From Klebsormidium nitens (taxonomy: Eukaryota > Streptophyta > Klebsormidiophyceae > Klebsormidiales > Klebsormidiaceae): a stretch of 64,000 nt of DNA. The stretch is from NCBI GenBank assembly GCA_000708835.1, contig DF237346.1:7535-71534 (forward strand). The letters run 5' to 3'. How positions within the stretch are numbered: position 1 is the first letter of the stretch; every line of letters begins with the position of its first letter. This document shows positions 52,211-64,000 of the stretch, one piece after another. Position numbers and translations under genes: made by a program. The notes under the pieces were generated by a model. It worked only from the letters and a program-made list of their open reading frames with translations, had not been told where the DNA came from and ran no database searches.

Positions 52211-55200
52211 TTAGTTTCCAAGAGTCTGCCCTGCTTTCATGAAGAATCTGGGGAGTGTTCGCTTGGAGGACTTGGATCCTCTGTGCTGCCCCGTATGCGC
52301 TTTTAGATCTCCCTTACAGCCGGCCGCCGCTGCAGCCGACTCACAACACGTGTCAGCACGACTCGCGTCCGCAATCCACCTGTCATGAGCTTCAATATAC
52401 CAATCCGGTAACACAGACGCCAGACCACCTGCTTCGTTCTTACTCAAACACTGTTCGTTGCTGCCGACCTGAGTCTCGGAGCGTTGCAAGTTCCTCTCCG
52501 GACTTGACACCTGTGCAGCCACCCCTTTGCCGAACTCCTCTTGCTTGACTTCCCGCCGGACGTCCCATTCTAAACACGCTGCGTCCGTGTCCGCACTCGC
52601 TCGGAGCCGAGCCTTGTTATGCAACCCCGACGACCATTCCCCGGCTAGCCCCCGCAGCAAATCCTGCTCGTCCAGGAGAGTATTCACACCGCTGTCCAGA
52701 GCGCCAAGTCCCCCAGGTCTCAGTCCGCCTCTTTCCTCAGGAAGCGGCCCCGTTCCTTCGTCGAATGTCGCGAAGTCCGCGGCTTTTGGCGCAACGCTTG
52801 CCGATGCTTTAGGCGGGGATATCGAGCAGACTCGGAAGCGCTTGCTCCTGATCACGACCCGGCGCACCTTTGGAAGGGCGCTCCGTTTCCGGTTCCGTTT
52901 ACCCCTCAGCACAAGGGCGTCTTCCCCGTCGTCTACAAACCCGACCCTGTCAACTCCGTCCGCACACACCGGGTTAGCCGAAACCTCTGCCAAAACCGGG
53001 TGGGGTTCTTGCAAACCACGCCCCTGACCCCACTGCTTGCACAGCTCCCCGAAGTGCGCGTTTGGACACGTGTCCAAACCGTACGGGTCCTTTCCGGCGA
53101 TCGGACGGATGACGCTCGGCCTCACCAGCCGCACGAAAGCGTCCAGCTCCACGAAGCACGAGTGCAACGAGTAGGGAACCCTAAAGAGAAGCGGCTCCCT
53201 GGGGGCGCTGGGCTCAGGCAGGGGTTTCTTTAGGCGTTCCCTCGCGGCCGCTGCCGCGCCCTGAACTTGCACCGCGCCTTTTCGCCGTGAACTGGGGAGA
53301 TGCCGCTCTTGAATATCCTGCGCCGCGCCCTCAATTCCAGAACACTCCCTTGCCGACGTCAGCACGTCCGCTGCAGGCGTCACAGCCGGCATCGCGCTCC
53401 GCAACAATTCTGCCTGCTCCTCGTTCGAAAAAGTTCCGCACCCCCTGCCTTCCTCCTCCGCTTCGTCAGAACGCCTTTGCTTGCTGACACCCTCAGTAGG
53501 CCAGCCCCGGTTACCAAAACCAGGAATGGGAACCTGGGCGGTACCGCCGCTGACTCTGCTCCCAGGCGCACGATTCCCATGGCCCGGTACGGCCCCCCGG
53601 TGGTTTGGTTCGCCCGGTTGACGGTCGAGACTCCGCCAGCCTGAGGGGACGATCCCGATGGTGGGCGCGCGCGCGTTGAGAACGCGCAGGTGGTCGAAGT
53701 TGACGCTGCGGCGCGGGACGGCGCAGATGCGGGGGCGAGCTGTTTCGGACACTTCAGGCGGTTCCAGCGGTTGGGAGCGTTCGGCACTATCGGACGGTCC
53801 GCATGATCTGGAGGGCTCCGATGTTGACGGCTTTGCAGGATGACCCGACCCGGAGGTTGCGGACGGTCCGGAAGGTTCGGACGCGTTTGAGGATTGGAGT
53901 GCGTCAGACGGTTCTGATGGGGAAGACGTTCTGGAGGCTTCGACCGGTTCGGACCGTTCGGACCGTGTCGGGGAAGCGTCGGACGGTTCAGAAGGGGCGG
54001 AGGAACCGGAGGCTTTGAGTGGTTCGGACCGTGCGGACGGTGGGGCTGTGGCGTAGATGGAGGGGCCCGGGAGGAGGGTGAAGACGTCCGGCAGGCCGAG
54101 GACCCGGGCGAAGGCGAGGCGCTCGGGAGAAACGGCGATCTGCCGGCGGGAGGAAGCGTCACAACGGGTTTCAAAAGTCGCTCTAGTTGGAAGGGTCCTT
54201 AACATTTGGTCGTTTGATCTGGCCTACTCACGGAAAATTAAAGCTTTTGAGCTTTCATAAATTGGTTGTATGGCAACAATGCGTGTGCCAAGGTTCTTTT
54301 CTACAGCAGTGGTTTCGCGAAAGGAAAAAGAAAGCATCTTGAAAGCAGACTTCAGTGGATATTGCCTCTATCTTGTAGAGACAGAAGAACAACTCAACCT
54401 CACGAGAAACGAAGAGGGGCAAAGTCAAGAGACTGCTTCAAAGTAGCATAGTTCCCAACTAAATCAAGAAGAAGCTGAGCAGCGGATCAAGTCGTGCAGG
54501 ACGCTTCGCAAGCAGCGTCGTCTCTGCAAAGTATTGTGCATTCGAGCGGCATATGAATCATCCTCGAAATAGATGGGAAGCTTTTGTAGCATCACACAGT
54601 GTGCCCTTTTCGAAAGTTAACCTTCGAAACCCTTTCCATCCTCCGCTCAACCTTCTGTAATGCGACAGAGCCGCCTGTGCCCTACCTTGGTTCGGAGCCT
54701 GGTGGCGATTGACACTAACAAGTCCTCCTTGCCCAGGGAGTCGACTCCAATCAGTACTTGGTGTCTCGGGTGGGCTTCCAGTATCGCGCACACCTGCCGG
54801 CAGGAGAACGAAGGAGTCCGTGAAGAGAGATTGACGCCAGCTGTTCAGTGAAATCAAACATGAGCCTTGCCGGCTGGGAGCCAATCGTAAAGAAACGCCT
54901 TTGAAAAGATGATGCACAAAGTCCAACAATTCCTGTATCACCGAGGATCGCAGGGTTGTGCTTCAGACGAAGTTAGAAAAAACGCCTCGGATGTCCTCAG
55001 TTGGGGCCAAGTTTTTGAGCAGGGAGTTCAGAACGGTCTGGAATCTTACAACCGCACTCAGTGAGCTGAATCGAGAGATTTTTGATGATTTCAGGTGCAT
55101 TTCTCTTTCAACTATGACGAAGATCAGTAATGTGCAATTCCGGCTTTCGCAATGATTGTCAGGTCCTCCTGTACAGTGTAAACCCTGTACATAAACACAG

Positions 55201-57023
55201 TGTAAATCAGCAGATTTCCCAAAAACTTTTTGGTCCGTTTGTCACTCATCAGTAAAATTCGGAAAGCGCTCCTTACCTGCTCCAGTGCTTCCGCCCGGTT
55301 GGGAAACCAGTACATCGGATGGCAATACGTGTTGTCCAAAAAGAGGACGTCAACCGGACGCCCCTGGAGGGCCTCCTGCAGCTGACGCAGTCCTGACGTC
55401 AGCGGCCGCGCGGCCTCGTCGGCGCAACCTTCTGAGCACGTGAGAGCTAGTTTGCTGGTCTCTGGAAGGGGGCGGGAGGGGGAAGGGGCGGGGGAACTAG
55501 ATGTGGGAAGAAAAGCGTCCCAGCGGAAGTCGCCGGTGTGCAGCCGGGTGCCGAAGCTGCCCCGGAAGAGGAACATGACGGAGCCTGCAAAGGAGTGGAC
55601 GGGACGATTCACAACCTCCGGTAATCCGAGTTTGGGTACTCAACAGAGAGTTACTGCATGTAGCTGCCCAACGGGATCATTAATGTCCATGACAAGTACA
55701 GGGCGTTCTCCGGAGGTTGTATCCTGGCAAGGTCAAATGAATGCATCTCGTAGGACGTACTGAAATTAAGATGGAGCTTGAGAGATTTTTCAAGACAATC
55801 GGTACAGCCAACCTCCATGAGAAAGTCATTGAGCAGAGGTAAACATCAGGTAACCCATACTTTCAGAACACCTCAGGTCAAAAAGCCATGCGTGCACGAT
55901 ATATTGTAGGAGACTCTCTCCACCGTTTGTTGACTTGCATTCGCACTATCAACACCGGTAGCCGAGGACCAAAGGGTTGGCAGAATTAGGAGTCGCAACT
56001 TAGCCAAAGGCCGGCTGGCTCTCGCCGTCTTGGTATTTCATTTTTGCATGATGGGGCAGGAACGAGACAAATTAAGCCCTTGGAGTCAGTCCATGAACAA
56101 GTCAGTGAGCCCGTTCTGTCAAGACCCATACTGGCCGCTTCCGTACTGAGAGAAACAACCTGAGACGAAACAAACAAGCGGAGACTTCACAGTTCTTTCT
56201 CTGTCTGCAAAACTTCACCATTGACTCACCGGGGCAGTGGTGCGCATCGATGGGCGTGACCTCCATCAACTCCTGTCGCTGCTGCTTGCCCCAAACTTCG
56301 ACCATGGTGTGAACACCGACTTCCAAGGGGCGCAGCAGCCCCTTGCTGAAGCCGGGAAAGCGGACGCAAAGCAACTGAGCGGTCACGTGGGAGCAGTAGA
56401 GGGGCCCCCGAGACCAGGTGCTTCCCAGGCCCTTGATGTGGTCGCCGTGCATATGCTGCACGAGAGGGCAAAGATCTTTGTAGAGAGAGGGGCAGGAGGT
56501 AGGTATTGGTAAAAAAAGGGGCAAGCGATGTAAGTAAGGGACGATCTCTTCTGAGGCGTTTAGATTACTTGGTGTGAGAAGGTGACAGGGGGCATAGGGG
56601 ACAATTTGAAACATCAATCCACTGCCGTCCATACGCTGCAGGAGAAAGACCATGGGAAGCCGCATTCATATAAATGCAGCTCATGCAGTTGGCCAGAATA
56701 AGCAAGGCATGAAAATGCGGCGAAAGGGGCTGCTATTCTGCAGATCAGCGCTTGAAGAAAGCTGAGAGTTTGTGTTGGATCTTTTGCTGCTGTCTGCGAT
56801 CTGGCGATGGCAGGGCTTACATATTTCAATCCTTGCTCACCATTTGACTTCAATATCACAAGGGCCTCAAACTTGGACGGACTCGGAAGTCAGCACTTAG
56901 AGAGCCTCAAAGACAAGGCTGTAATCTGAAGGTCTCACAACTTGAGAAACTCACCGTAAGAAAGTATGCTCCGCTCTGTTTCTGCCATTGGTCTACTAAG
57001 AACAGGTGCTGAAGGCCCTCCAT
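52211..57023 (-). CDS. DCLRE1B: SNM1B/Apollo-like metallo-beta-lactamase DNA nuclease
   Basis: Five exons join in phase: 57023-56955, 56455-56230, 55584-55277, 54793-54686 and 54139-52211, giving 879 residues. The start MEGLQHLFLVDQW...AYFLT runs across the first intron into the metal motif HMHGDH. Further metal residues are in DAHHCPGSVMFLF and HTGDFR. The beta-CASP part shows FLDNTYC, VLIGVDSLGKEDLL, LGLPDVF, APTIGIVPSGW and VPYSLHSCFVELDAFV. This order matches Apollo, a 5' exonuclease that protects telomere ends and repairs interstrand crosslinks. Large inserts split the beta-CASP domain: a Ser/Glu/Pro-rich repeat of about 120 residues (PSEPSDA words) and a second one of about 170. The long C-terminus has a basic RGKRNRKR stretch, a likely nuclear signal. 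In human Apollo the HS motif is preceded by Asp; here it is Leu. Confidence 0.9.
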
Positions 57024-58370
57024 GGTCCAGAATATGACGCTCGCAGTGAACAATCTCAACTCTGCTTCTTTCGCCTTTCAGTCCCTGTAACATTGCAACA
57101 CCCCACAGAGAAACGCATACCATTGAATTCAACACGGTGACGTCCGTAGCCCATCAAAAAATGTGCACTCGTCGTTGAGGAGACTGCGAGGAGGACGGAA
57201 AATAGGAGAGCGCTTCATAAGCTACACAGCCTGATTCCTGAGCTTCAATCTCCATGTCCCCCATGCATTTCCAAGATTGTTCCTTGAAATTGACCAGTGC
57301 CAACCAGTGCCGATCGCAATGTTCAACATACTTAAATATGTTGATGACAATGTTGTTCAGAATCAAATGCCTCAGCCTCAGGCTCAGGCTCAGGCTCAAG
57401 AGCAATGGGCCCCCACTCCAACTTCAACGTTTTTGAAGCAAAATTTTCGAAAAATGGACAGTTGGTTGCCGGGCTCTCGTTCCAACCGGGCAATACCAAC
57501 TAGCCAACTGCTGAACGGCACAAAATCCTCCAACCTCCTGCCGCCACGTGTCCCCCCCATCCCGCGCGGAAGGCTGCGGCTTCGCGCTCGGAAACCACCC
57601 GCGATACTTAACCCCGACATCGGTGACCAGCCTTCCCCAATGACATTTCTTAAGTGACCACCTCAAAAAAATGCGCGCAACCCGCATTCCAACACTAGGG
57701 TTTGATTGCTGCTCCAGGAGGGTGCAGCGCTGATCAAGGGCTGTGCATTTGGCCCTAGCGGCTCCCTACAATCATTCATAGGCAGCCACGGCTCTGGTTC
57801 GCGACCGCAGGTGGGCCACTAAGCAGCTTTTTACCACCATGACGCAGTGAGCGCGCGCGCGCGGAGCAACACGGCTGGCCTCAATGACTCATTGCAAACC
57901 CACGACGAAGGTATCCGAATCCGGCTTGCATTTGTGCGTGTGCAAAACGAGATGGCACATGCCAACGTTAGACATGTCGCATGTCCAGTAAACGGATTGG
58001 CGTGCAGTGCTTTGCTTACCTAGCTATTCAACAGCTTGAATCTACACACCTTATGCCTTGACAACCGCGATATGGGGCTAACCAATTCAATATTTGAGCA
58101 GGAAAGCTCCAAATGCCTCAATTGCTTTAGTTGCTTCTGCAAGCAGGCAATGCATGGCAGCTTGTTCAGTTATCCAAAGTCCGAGTCTAGCTATCAGCTG
58201 TTTCGAAGCCGTCGGCTGTACTTACAATTAAAGCCAAGACACGCTTCACCATAACCTTTCCCTTTTTCTGCAATGGAGAGCGTTCGCCTTAAAACGTGCC
58301 AGTAGGGTCGCACCACTGTACATTTGCATTTGCCTGTTCACTCGGGCACAAGCACTAGTGGCAATGAAGC
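57024..58370. other. Intergenic region upstream of Apollo
   Basis: It holds the Apollo promoter and the 3' flank of the NTPase gene. A (GGCTCA)n hexanucleotide tract lies at 57370-57398. No further exon was supported. Confidence 0.4.
57370..57398 (+). repeat. Hexanucleotide microsatellite
   Basis: Four to five near-perfect CTCAGG units. It looks like an ordinary simple repeat, upstream of the Apollo start. Confidence 0.85.
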
Positions 58371-61300
58371 TCAACTACCTGCCAGAGGAAGCTTCAATCG
58401 AAGAACCCATTGCTTTACGCTCTTGAGGACGGCAGGGACTTCCTCATCTCCTAGAACTTTCTTGCCCTTGGACCAAGATTGCCATCCGTACTCATCAAAC
58501 CTCTCTGTCGGGACCACATGCACTAAACGAACCTTCACTCCGCTTGCGCTGGCGCGCTCCACCAGCTGCCGCATCCCTTCTGCGCTACATCGATGCTGGA
58601 CGTTGCGCGTGAACTGGACTGCGTTGACCAGCCGTCGCCCGAGCAAACTAGTGAATCCCAAGACTCCTGCGTTTTTACCAACGGCTTCACATACGTGGGC
58701 CGTTCCAGCTTGGCCAAGTCGATTCCTTTGCTCGGTGCGTCATACTTCTTTTCCTTGCTGCCCCCAAACGCTTCCTGGATCTCCTTGATTGCTTGCTCCC
58801 TCTGTTCCTTCTCTGCTTCCTTCTCCGCTTCCGTCTCCATTCGTGGCCGACCCACTGCCCCCTTGGACACCTCCTTGACATCCTCGGGATCTAGCGCTAT
58901 GCCCTGCTGACACATGTCATGCCCGTTCTGCTCTAGAAGATCCCCGGTCAGTTTGCCCAAGGTCGGCTCCTCAGCCGCAGCGCGCAGCATCGTCGTCAGG
59001 TCCCGCCACCTGCCGAGCTTAGCTTTCTGGTAAACAAGCTCTTTGATTTTTTGTGAACCGAGGGTGTAACCGACCCACTCAAGGTCTTCTGTTGCCTGCA
59101 CATGACAAGAGTGCAGAGGTGATTAGGGTGCAAGTCCGTGGTATGTGGTCCATGTGCAGATGAGCGCATGTCCTCAAGTCTGCTGCACACCTCCGCTTTC
59201 AATTTGTGAGAACTTCAAAATAAGCACAAGCCTTATAAGCACAGGACCAACTAGAGAGGAGCCCATTGTGTCACCTGCTTCGTATTGCTCAAACATGCAA
59301 TCCAAAGATGAAAGGTCGGCTATCATTTCAGCCATAACTTTTGACCTGTGCGCCAAGCTGACTCACCTCGATGTGCGCGAAAATGTGTCGCACTTCACTG
59401 TCCGAAGACTGGGCGCTCAGATTGTACAGCTCCACGGCCTGGTCGGCATCTAGCGTGCGCGCGATGTCGTCAAAAGACGAGGTAGGGTTCGCCAAGACGT
59501 GCCTGACGAGCCCGCCAAACTCCTTCGCGCGCTTCTCCATCTGCTCTTGCGACACCTGCTCGTAGAGGTGCTCCCGGCAGTCCTCCAGCTCCTTCAGCGT
59601 CCACACTGGGAGCCACCACAGGAAGCATCCCCTGCACCACCAATCCAGATTGCCCAGGTCACAAAGGCGAAGTGACCGCAAAAGCAAAAGCTTGGGGTCA
59701 GTAAGGGTGTAAGAGCCACTAGACAACCAGCCTGTTTGTGCCAATGAATGAAGGGGAAATCGCAGGTGTCAAGCCTAGGAGGTAAAAGATGATCCTGAAG
59801 GAAATAGGGGATTGCAAGAAGGCGCCTGAAGGAGGCGGCCTTGGAGCCAGGTTTGACCGATTTCCAGCGAGGTGCTGCGGTATCAATGGCTTGCAGCCAG
59901 GGTCCAATGCGTCCGTAACCTAGCCAAGGTTGCAGAACAACAAGAACAGAGGGACCGTACAACAAGCACGTATTTACAGTTGCGCGTTGCAGGCCCAGGC
60001 AAGCACCCAGGACCTTGGACACATCAAGGATTCGATTCCTCTCAAGCATGAAGAGGTCAATTTGGAGCAACTATTATCGTTGTTCCAACAACTTACCGTC
60101 CCTTGACGAACTCCCAGTAATTGCCTCTGTTGGGCGAGCACAGTACCACGCAGCGACCGTAACCCCGGAACTGCGTGTGAGGAGGCGCTCGTCCATCTAT
60201 CACTCGCCAGACAGTGGGGCGCGCAGAGAGAGCTGCACAACAAGAGGGGCCAATCACTCTGGGGTGGGAATGCGGCAAAACCTGTCACATACTACTTCAT
60301 CCACAGCCCAGACCCAGAGTGTGCGCTTTCGCAGGGGCTTACACTGTCACCTGACTTCATCACGAAAGCGCACTTGCATTCAATATCCACCAACATAGGA
60401 CCTTTGCAATCTTTGAAGCTAGAGCCAACTACCATTTGCTGCATAACATGGCTTTCACGGTCGCAACATCATGTGAAACTGTTTGCTCACATTCAAGGGA
60501 TGGGAAGTCAGCAGCGCTTTCAGAGGCCCTTTTTACGTTGATGGCGGATGGATCTGAGAAATCGAAGAAGATTATGGTGTCCCGTGTAGCCTCATCCTTG
60601 TACCTGCAAAGGCAGACTGAGAATGTTGGCAGGAAACGAGGAAGCATGAATCCCTTGTCTGGGAAGCCCTTGTTAGAAGCAAGGTGCGAAGCATGATGCT
60701 CAGCGACACACGCCACAAGTCAAAAGCAGGCGACTACAGAATTGGCCGGCCAAGATGGTGTACGGTACCTGTATGCCACTTGTGCCCCCTGCTTTGCTAG
60801 ATGGTGCAACAGCAGGACTGCAAACGCTGATTTGCCGATGCCCGGAGTGCCACTCAGGACGACCGCAAAGTCGTTCCCAAGAGCCTCGAGCTTCTTGAGC
60901 ACCGTGCGATAGGATTCCCGGATGAAAATGCTGTCCCTCAGGCCTGGCGGCATTCCCTCCCTGAGCTCGTGCGGAATGTCGATGAATCCACTAGCGATGT
61001 CTACTTGCGCGATGTACTCCGCGTATTTCTGGAGCCGCTCTGGAATAGAAAGCACATCATTATTGTGGTGGGGGCTGACCACTGGCAGATCCAACGCTTT
61101 TTTGCTGATGCAAGAGATCCTGCATGAGTCAAAAAGTACCTGAAACACCGATCAAGCAGAATACTATGCTGACCGTGCGACCGAACGCTCCAGCACACCA
61201 CGGCGACAAGTGGAGCTAGGTACAAAGCCTCACCCAGGACTGCAGGGTCTTGAGCCGCCACCGCTGCACACGGCAGAAGCTCTCTGTCAGCACTCCATAC

Positions 61301-62301
61301 GCAGTCACTGGATAAGCCAACTGCAAATGCTTAGCATGAACAGCGGCAATAAGGTTGGAAGTACACTCTCTGCACCGCGAAACCTTTCCGTCTGCATGTG
61401 GCCCTGACCCATGAACCAACACACGAACCTCAGGCAAACCCAGATACAAAAGCCCTTTTGAAGCAGCAGCTCAACTCTCTCTAAACTCTTTCCACTGCGA
61501 AGCCTTTCAACCTGCAGGTCGCCATGACCCATTGAGCAACGCATGAATTGCAGAAAACGCCAGATGCAAAACCATCCATGGCGTGTGCCCTGGCGCTCTC
61601 TTTAAGAAACATCAACAAGTAGCAGCAGGGGATTTCCCCTGCACCACAACATTGGCAGCAGAACGCTGCCCATGGTCATTCCCATCTATGCGCTGGTTTG
61701 CTGAGCTGCTCCAAGGAGAGGATCTCTGCACAAGGCCGCTCTCCATGCGTCCGACAACGGGAGACGCACCTGGTGTCCGCTGCAGCTTCAGACTTTCTAC
61801 CTCCGCCTGCATGAGCGCGGTCAGCCGCTGCTCCAGCGCGGCCTTCTGCTGCTCCAACGCGACCAATCTTTGCTCCAACGCGACCAATCTTTGCTCCAAC
61901 AACTCTGTGCTCTTGCCATCAGCCGCAGCCGCAGCCGCAGCCGCAGCCACAACATCGATCTGGTTCTCCACACGTTCAATTCTCTTCTCCGCACGCTCGA
62001 TACTCGGCGTGAGAGCCTGTGCCTTGAGATCTGCCACCTGAGGCTTACGGTTGTCCCCGCTGGGACTCCCAGCGGACTCTGCTCTTCCCCGGGGGGTCTC
62101 TGCCCTCGGCGAGAGGCGCCTCAGTCCTGAACACACCTTGTACTCGGAATGGAACCGGCCCAGCCTCGATCCCTCAAAAAGAGGGCGAGGAAGTGCCCTG
62201 AAACCAAACCGCTGGGGCATTGCAGGGGTAATGTCTGCCTGCCCGCACGAACATAAAGCCTTCGCCCCGGCCGCCTTGAAGAGCACTGCGGCAGACGCCA
62301 T
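58371..62301 (-). pseudogene. Crinkler/RHS-type P-loop NTPase with a frame break
   Basis: Exons 62301-61770, 61039-60769, 60603-60491, 60232-60097 and 59631-59367 join in phase, then a sixth exon starts at 59095. The N-terminus has a leader, a run of nine alanines and a Leu/Glu heptad coiled coil (LEQRLVALEQ repeats). The NTPase core shows the P-loop LSGTPGIGKSAF, then RGYGRCVVLCSPN with WEFVKG, the LPVWTLKELEDC motif and RAKEFGGLVRHVL. This order matches the Crinkler/RHS family of host-manipulating or genome-conflict proteins; no nuclease domain is visible. In the last exon the frame runs through an E/K-rich part, then stops at 58535. The expected conserved C-terminal segment (RLVHVVPTERF) continues in another frame to 58371. 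The switch lies near an A5 run at about 58673. It may be an assembly error, a disabling indel or an unseen intron. Confidence 0.65.
61370..61580 (-). repeat. Intronic tandem duplication in the NTPase gene
   Basis: 61370-61460 and 61487-61580 are diverged copies at an offset of about 116 bases (shared CGAA-CCTTT, CTGCA-GT-GCC, TGACCCAT and CAGAT-CAAAA words). Both lie in the first intron, between the coiled-coil exon and the P-loop exon. Confidence 0.7.
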
Positions 62302-64000
62302 AGAACCTCACCAGTGACGTCTCGCGGAGACTATTGAATGCGGTGCTTAAGCCCTTCCAACCTGCCACTCAGCCCTCGCACTCAACTTCGACCACAATGC
62401 TGGTTGACAAAGCTGAGGCCCAGAAGAGCGCTAGATTCAGGGGTACCGAGCGTCGATACGACCGGTTTAGGGGGTGAACCCTGCTCACGGTGGGCGAGCC
62501 TTTCTAGGACAGAATCAAGCGAAGCTGGAGCAATTGCTTTAAGGACAGGCTTTCCGGGAGGTCTTGTCGATTGTGCCCATGAAGATCACGATTCTCCTCA
62601 GTGTCGGCCATCCTGCTTCGAGAGTAACCTTTTCACTCTGGCCTTTGCTCATGCGGTGGCACTAAAAGCTTAGTATCCCAAGGAGGAGCGCGCCTGCCCA
62701 GCTTCCAAGCTTTCGGCTCTCAAGTTGCATCAACAGTCAAGTTAACCCCGAACTCGGAAACCTGCTTTCTCGTTCCGGTACGGTTCCCGACTGGTTCCGA
62801 CCCTGATCGACCACCCGCGCGGACACTGGACAGTGACCAAACCGCGTCATGCTCCCTCTTGTCTGCACGTTTTGTCCTTCTGGACCAGTATTGCGAACCG
62901 TCCTGTTCCCTCGGGCCTGCACGTTTGTCAAGCTGAGCAGAGAGATTGCAAACACCATCTTAAAGCTTTCAGGCAGGGCTGCTCCACAGCGACACAGGCA
63001 GCCCTGAGCAGCAAAGTATAAAAGCCCCTTCCATTGCCATCATTCTTCAATCCATGTCTTCGCAGCGATAAGCTGCCAATTCCTTCTCAACAACCTCTCA
63101 CTCTCTCGCATAATTCCAGCCACTTCAGCTAGCAATCGCTGCCAGACTCAATCCTGCAGCAAAATATCAACAGTGTACGACACCAGCAGTGACGCCCCAG
63201 CGGACGTGACCAGCTTCTTCAGCCACCCGCCTTGGGAATCTCAGCAACGCGCCCCTGGTCAGACTTTCTGCAACTGATCTTTCTTCCTGTTATGACCGTG
63301 CAGAAAGATCAGCAGATTACAAGTCCTATTTGTTTGAAGGGGTCAGTCAAAAGTTGCCAATCATACGCATAAAGAAAGAAGAGTCTCTAACTGCGAGCAA
63401 CTCATTTGCAATCAGCAGCTATGCAAAGCCATTCTGAGCTCAAGCGCCATGAGTTGACGCATATATTGCTGGTGCTCTTAGCTTTGTGAAACGGAAAGAT
63501 GAAATTGCTGGTTTGATCTCAATATTTTCATCGATCGTGAAACTTGCACGGTGTTTTTGATCTGAATGACAGGGTAAGGGCATCGTTTCAGCAGCAGGAG
63601 GTTCCCTTTTGGAAACGTGGAACTTCTGTGCTGAAGGGTTGCTTGTTCAAAACACCCGTAGGCATCAGCATACCTGCCATGGGGTCTGACCTGTGCTTCC
63701 CTTGGGAAAGGTGAGCTTTATCCCCTGCACAAAGGGCAGCTCCTGAAGTTGCAGGGTAGTACAGCTTTCGAGAAGCTTTGTAATGCTGTGACATCTCGCA
63801 AAACTGCCTGCAGGTCATAGCCATGGTCGGTGCCAGGCTGATTCACCACCATTGCACCACCTCTGCAGCACACTCTCCTATGCTAGCTAGCATCTGCTCC
63901 ATACTCTGTGGACCCAACCCATTTAGCTCAAATGTTGTAGCGGAACATCTTCAAGTCGACGCGCCTTTTTGCTTATTCCTCCCCCCATTCTGGACTGCCG
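62302..64000. promoter_or_regulatory. Upstream region of the NTPase gene (inferred)
   Basis: It contains the promoter and 5' leader of the minus-strand NTPase gene. No plausible exon of another gene was found to the window end. A pyrimidine-rich part with CACTCTCTC words lies near 63100. No TATA box could be assigned with confidence. Confidence 0.35.

Noticed and set aside
53380-54174. Overlapping minus-strand Pro/Ser frames within the Apollo exon
   Set aside because: They are frame shadows of the low-complexity repeat; only the Apollo frame carries beta-CASP motifs.

Overview
The window is nuclear DNA of a eukaryote. Nearly every gene is split into short exons by introns of about 300-1100 bases with GT-AG borders (two use GC-AG). 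No operons, rRNA, tRNA or CRISPR were seen. A Tat-type thylakoid-lumen TPR protein, a CIP111-like AAA ATPase and a plant-like PRMT1 point to the green lineage. A probable flagellar protein and a propionyl-CoA carboxylase alpha subunit point to an alga rather than a seed plant. A streptophyte alga of the Klebsormidium kind is my guess, not something the sequence proves.

Layout: 438-6098 (+) CIP111/AFG2-like double AAA ATPase; 8673-10054 (+) unrecognised coiled-coil protein; 11015-14395 (-) lumenal TPR protein, head to head with 15326-18459 (+) probable axonemal protein; 19708-29802 (-) PCCA in 17 exons; 31142-35882 (-) PRMT1; 37042-41818 (-) secreted CYTH-like protein; 41819-47138 a long stretch without a convincing gene, with GC islands and palindromes; 47139-47366 (+) an orphan coding exon; 49414-51066 (+) ankyrin protein, tail to tail with 52211-57023 (-) SNM1B/Apollo nuclease; 58371-62301 (-) Crinkler/RHS-type P-loop NTPase with a frame break near its end. 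I joined exons by hand from splice consensus and reading phase. The complete models (AAA, coiled-coil, TPR, flagellar, PCCA, PRMT1, CYTH-like, Apollo, ankyrin) each close on a whole number of codons, which supports them.

The most unusual signal is structural. Many introns hold decayed tandem copies of the edge of the neighbouring exon, including its splice site and flanking intron, at spacings of roughly 100-190 bases. It is seen in the AAA, PCCA, PRMT1 and CYTH-like genes, and intronic or upstream duplications of similar style occur near the NTPase and ankyrin genes. In PRMT1 one copy keeps an intact acceptor exactly 111 bases upstream and stays open into the real exon, so it could give an in-frame isoform. 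The genes are otherwise functionally unrelated (proteostasis, thylakoid lumen, flagellum, propionate metabolism, arginine methylation, DNA repair).
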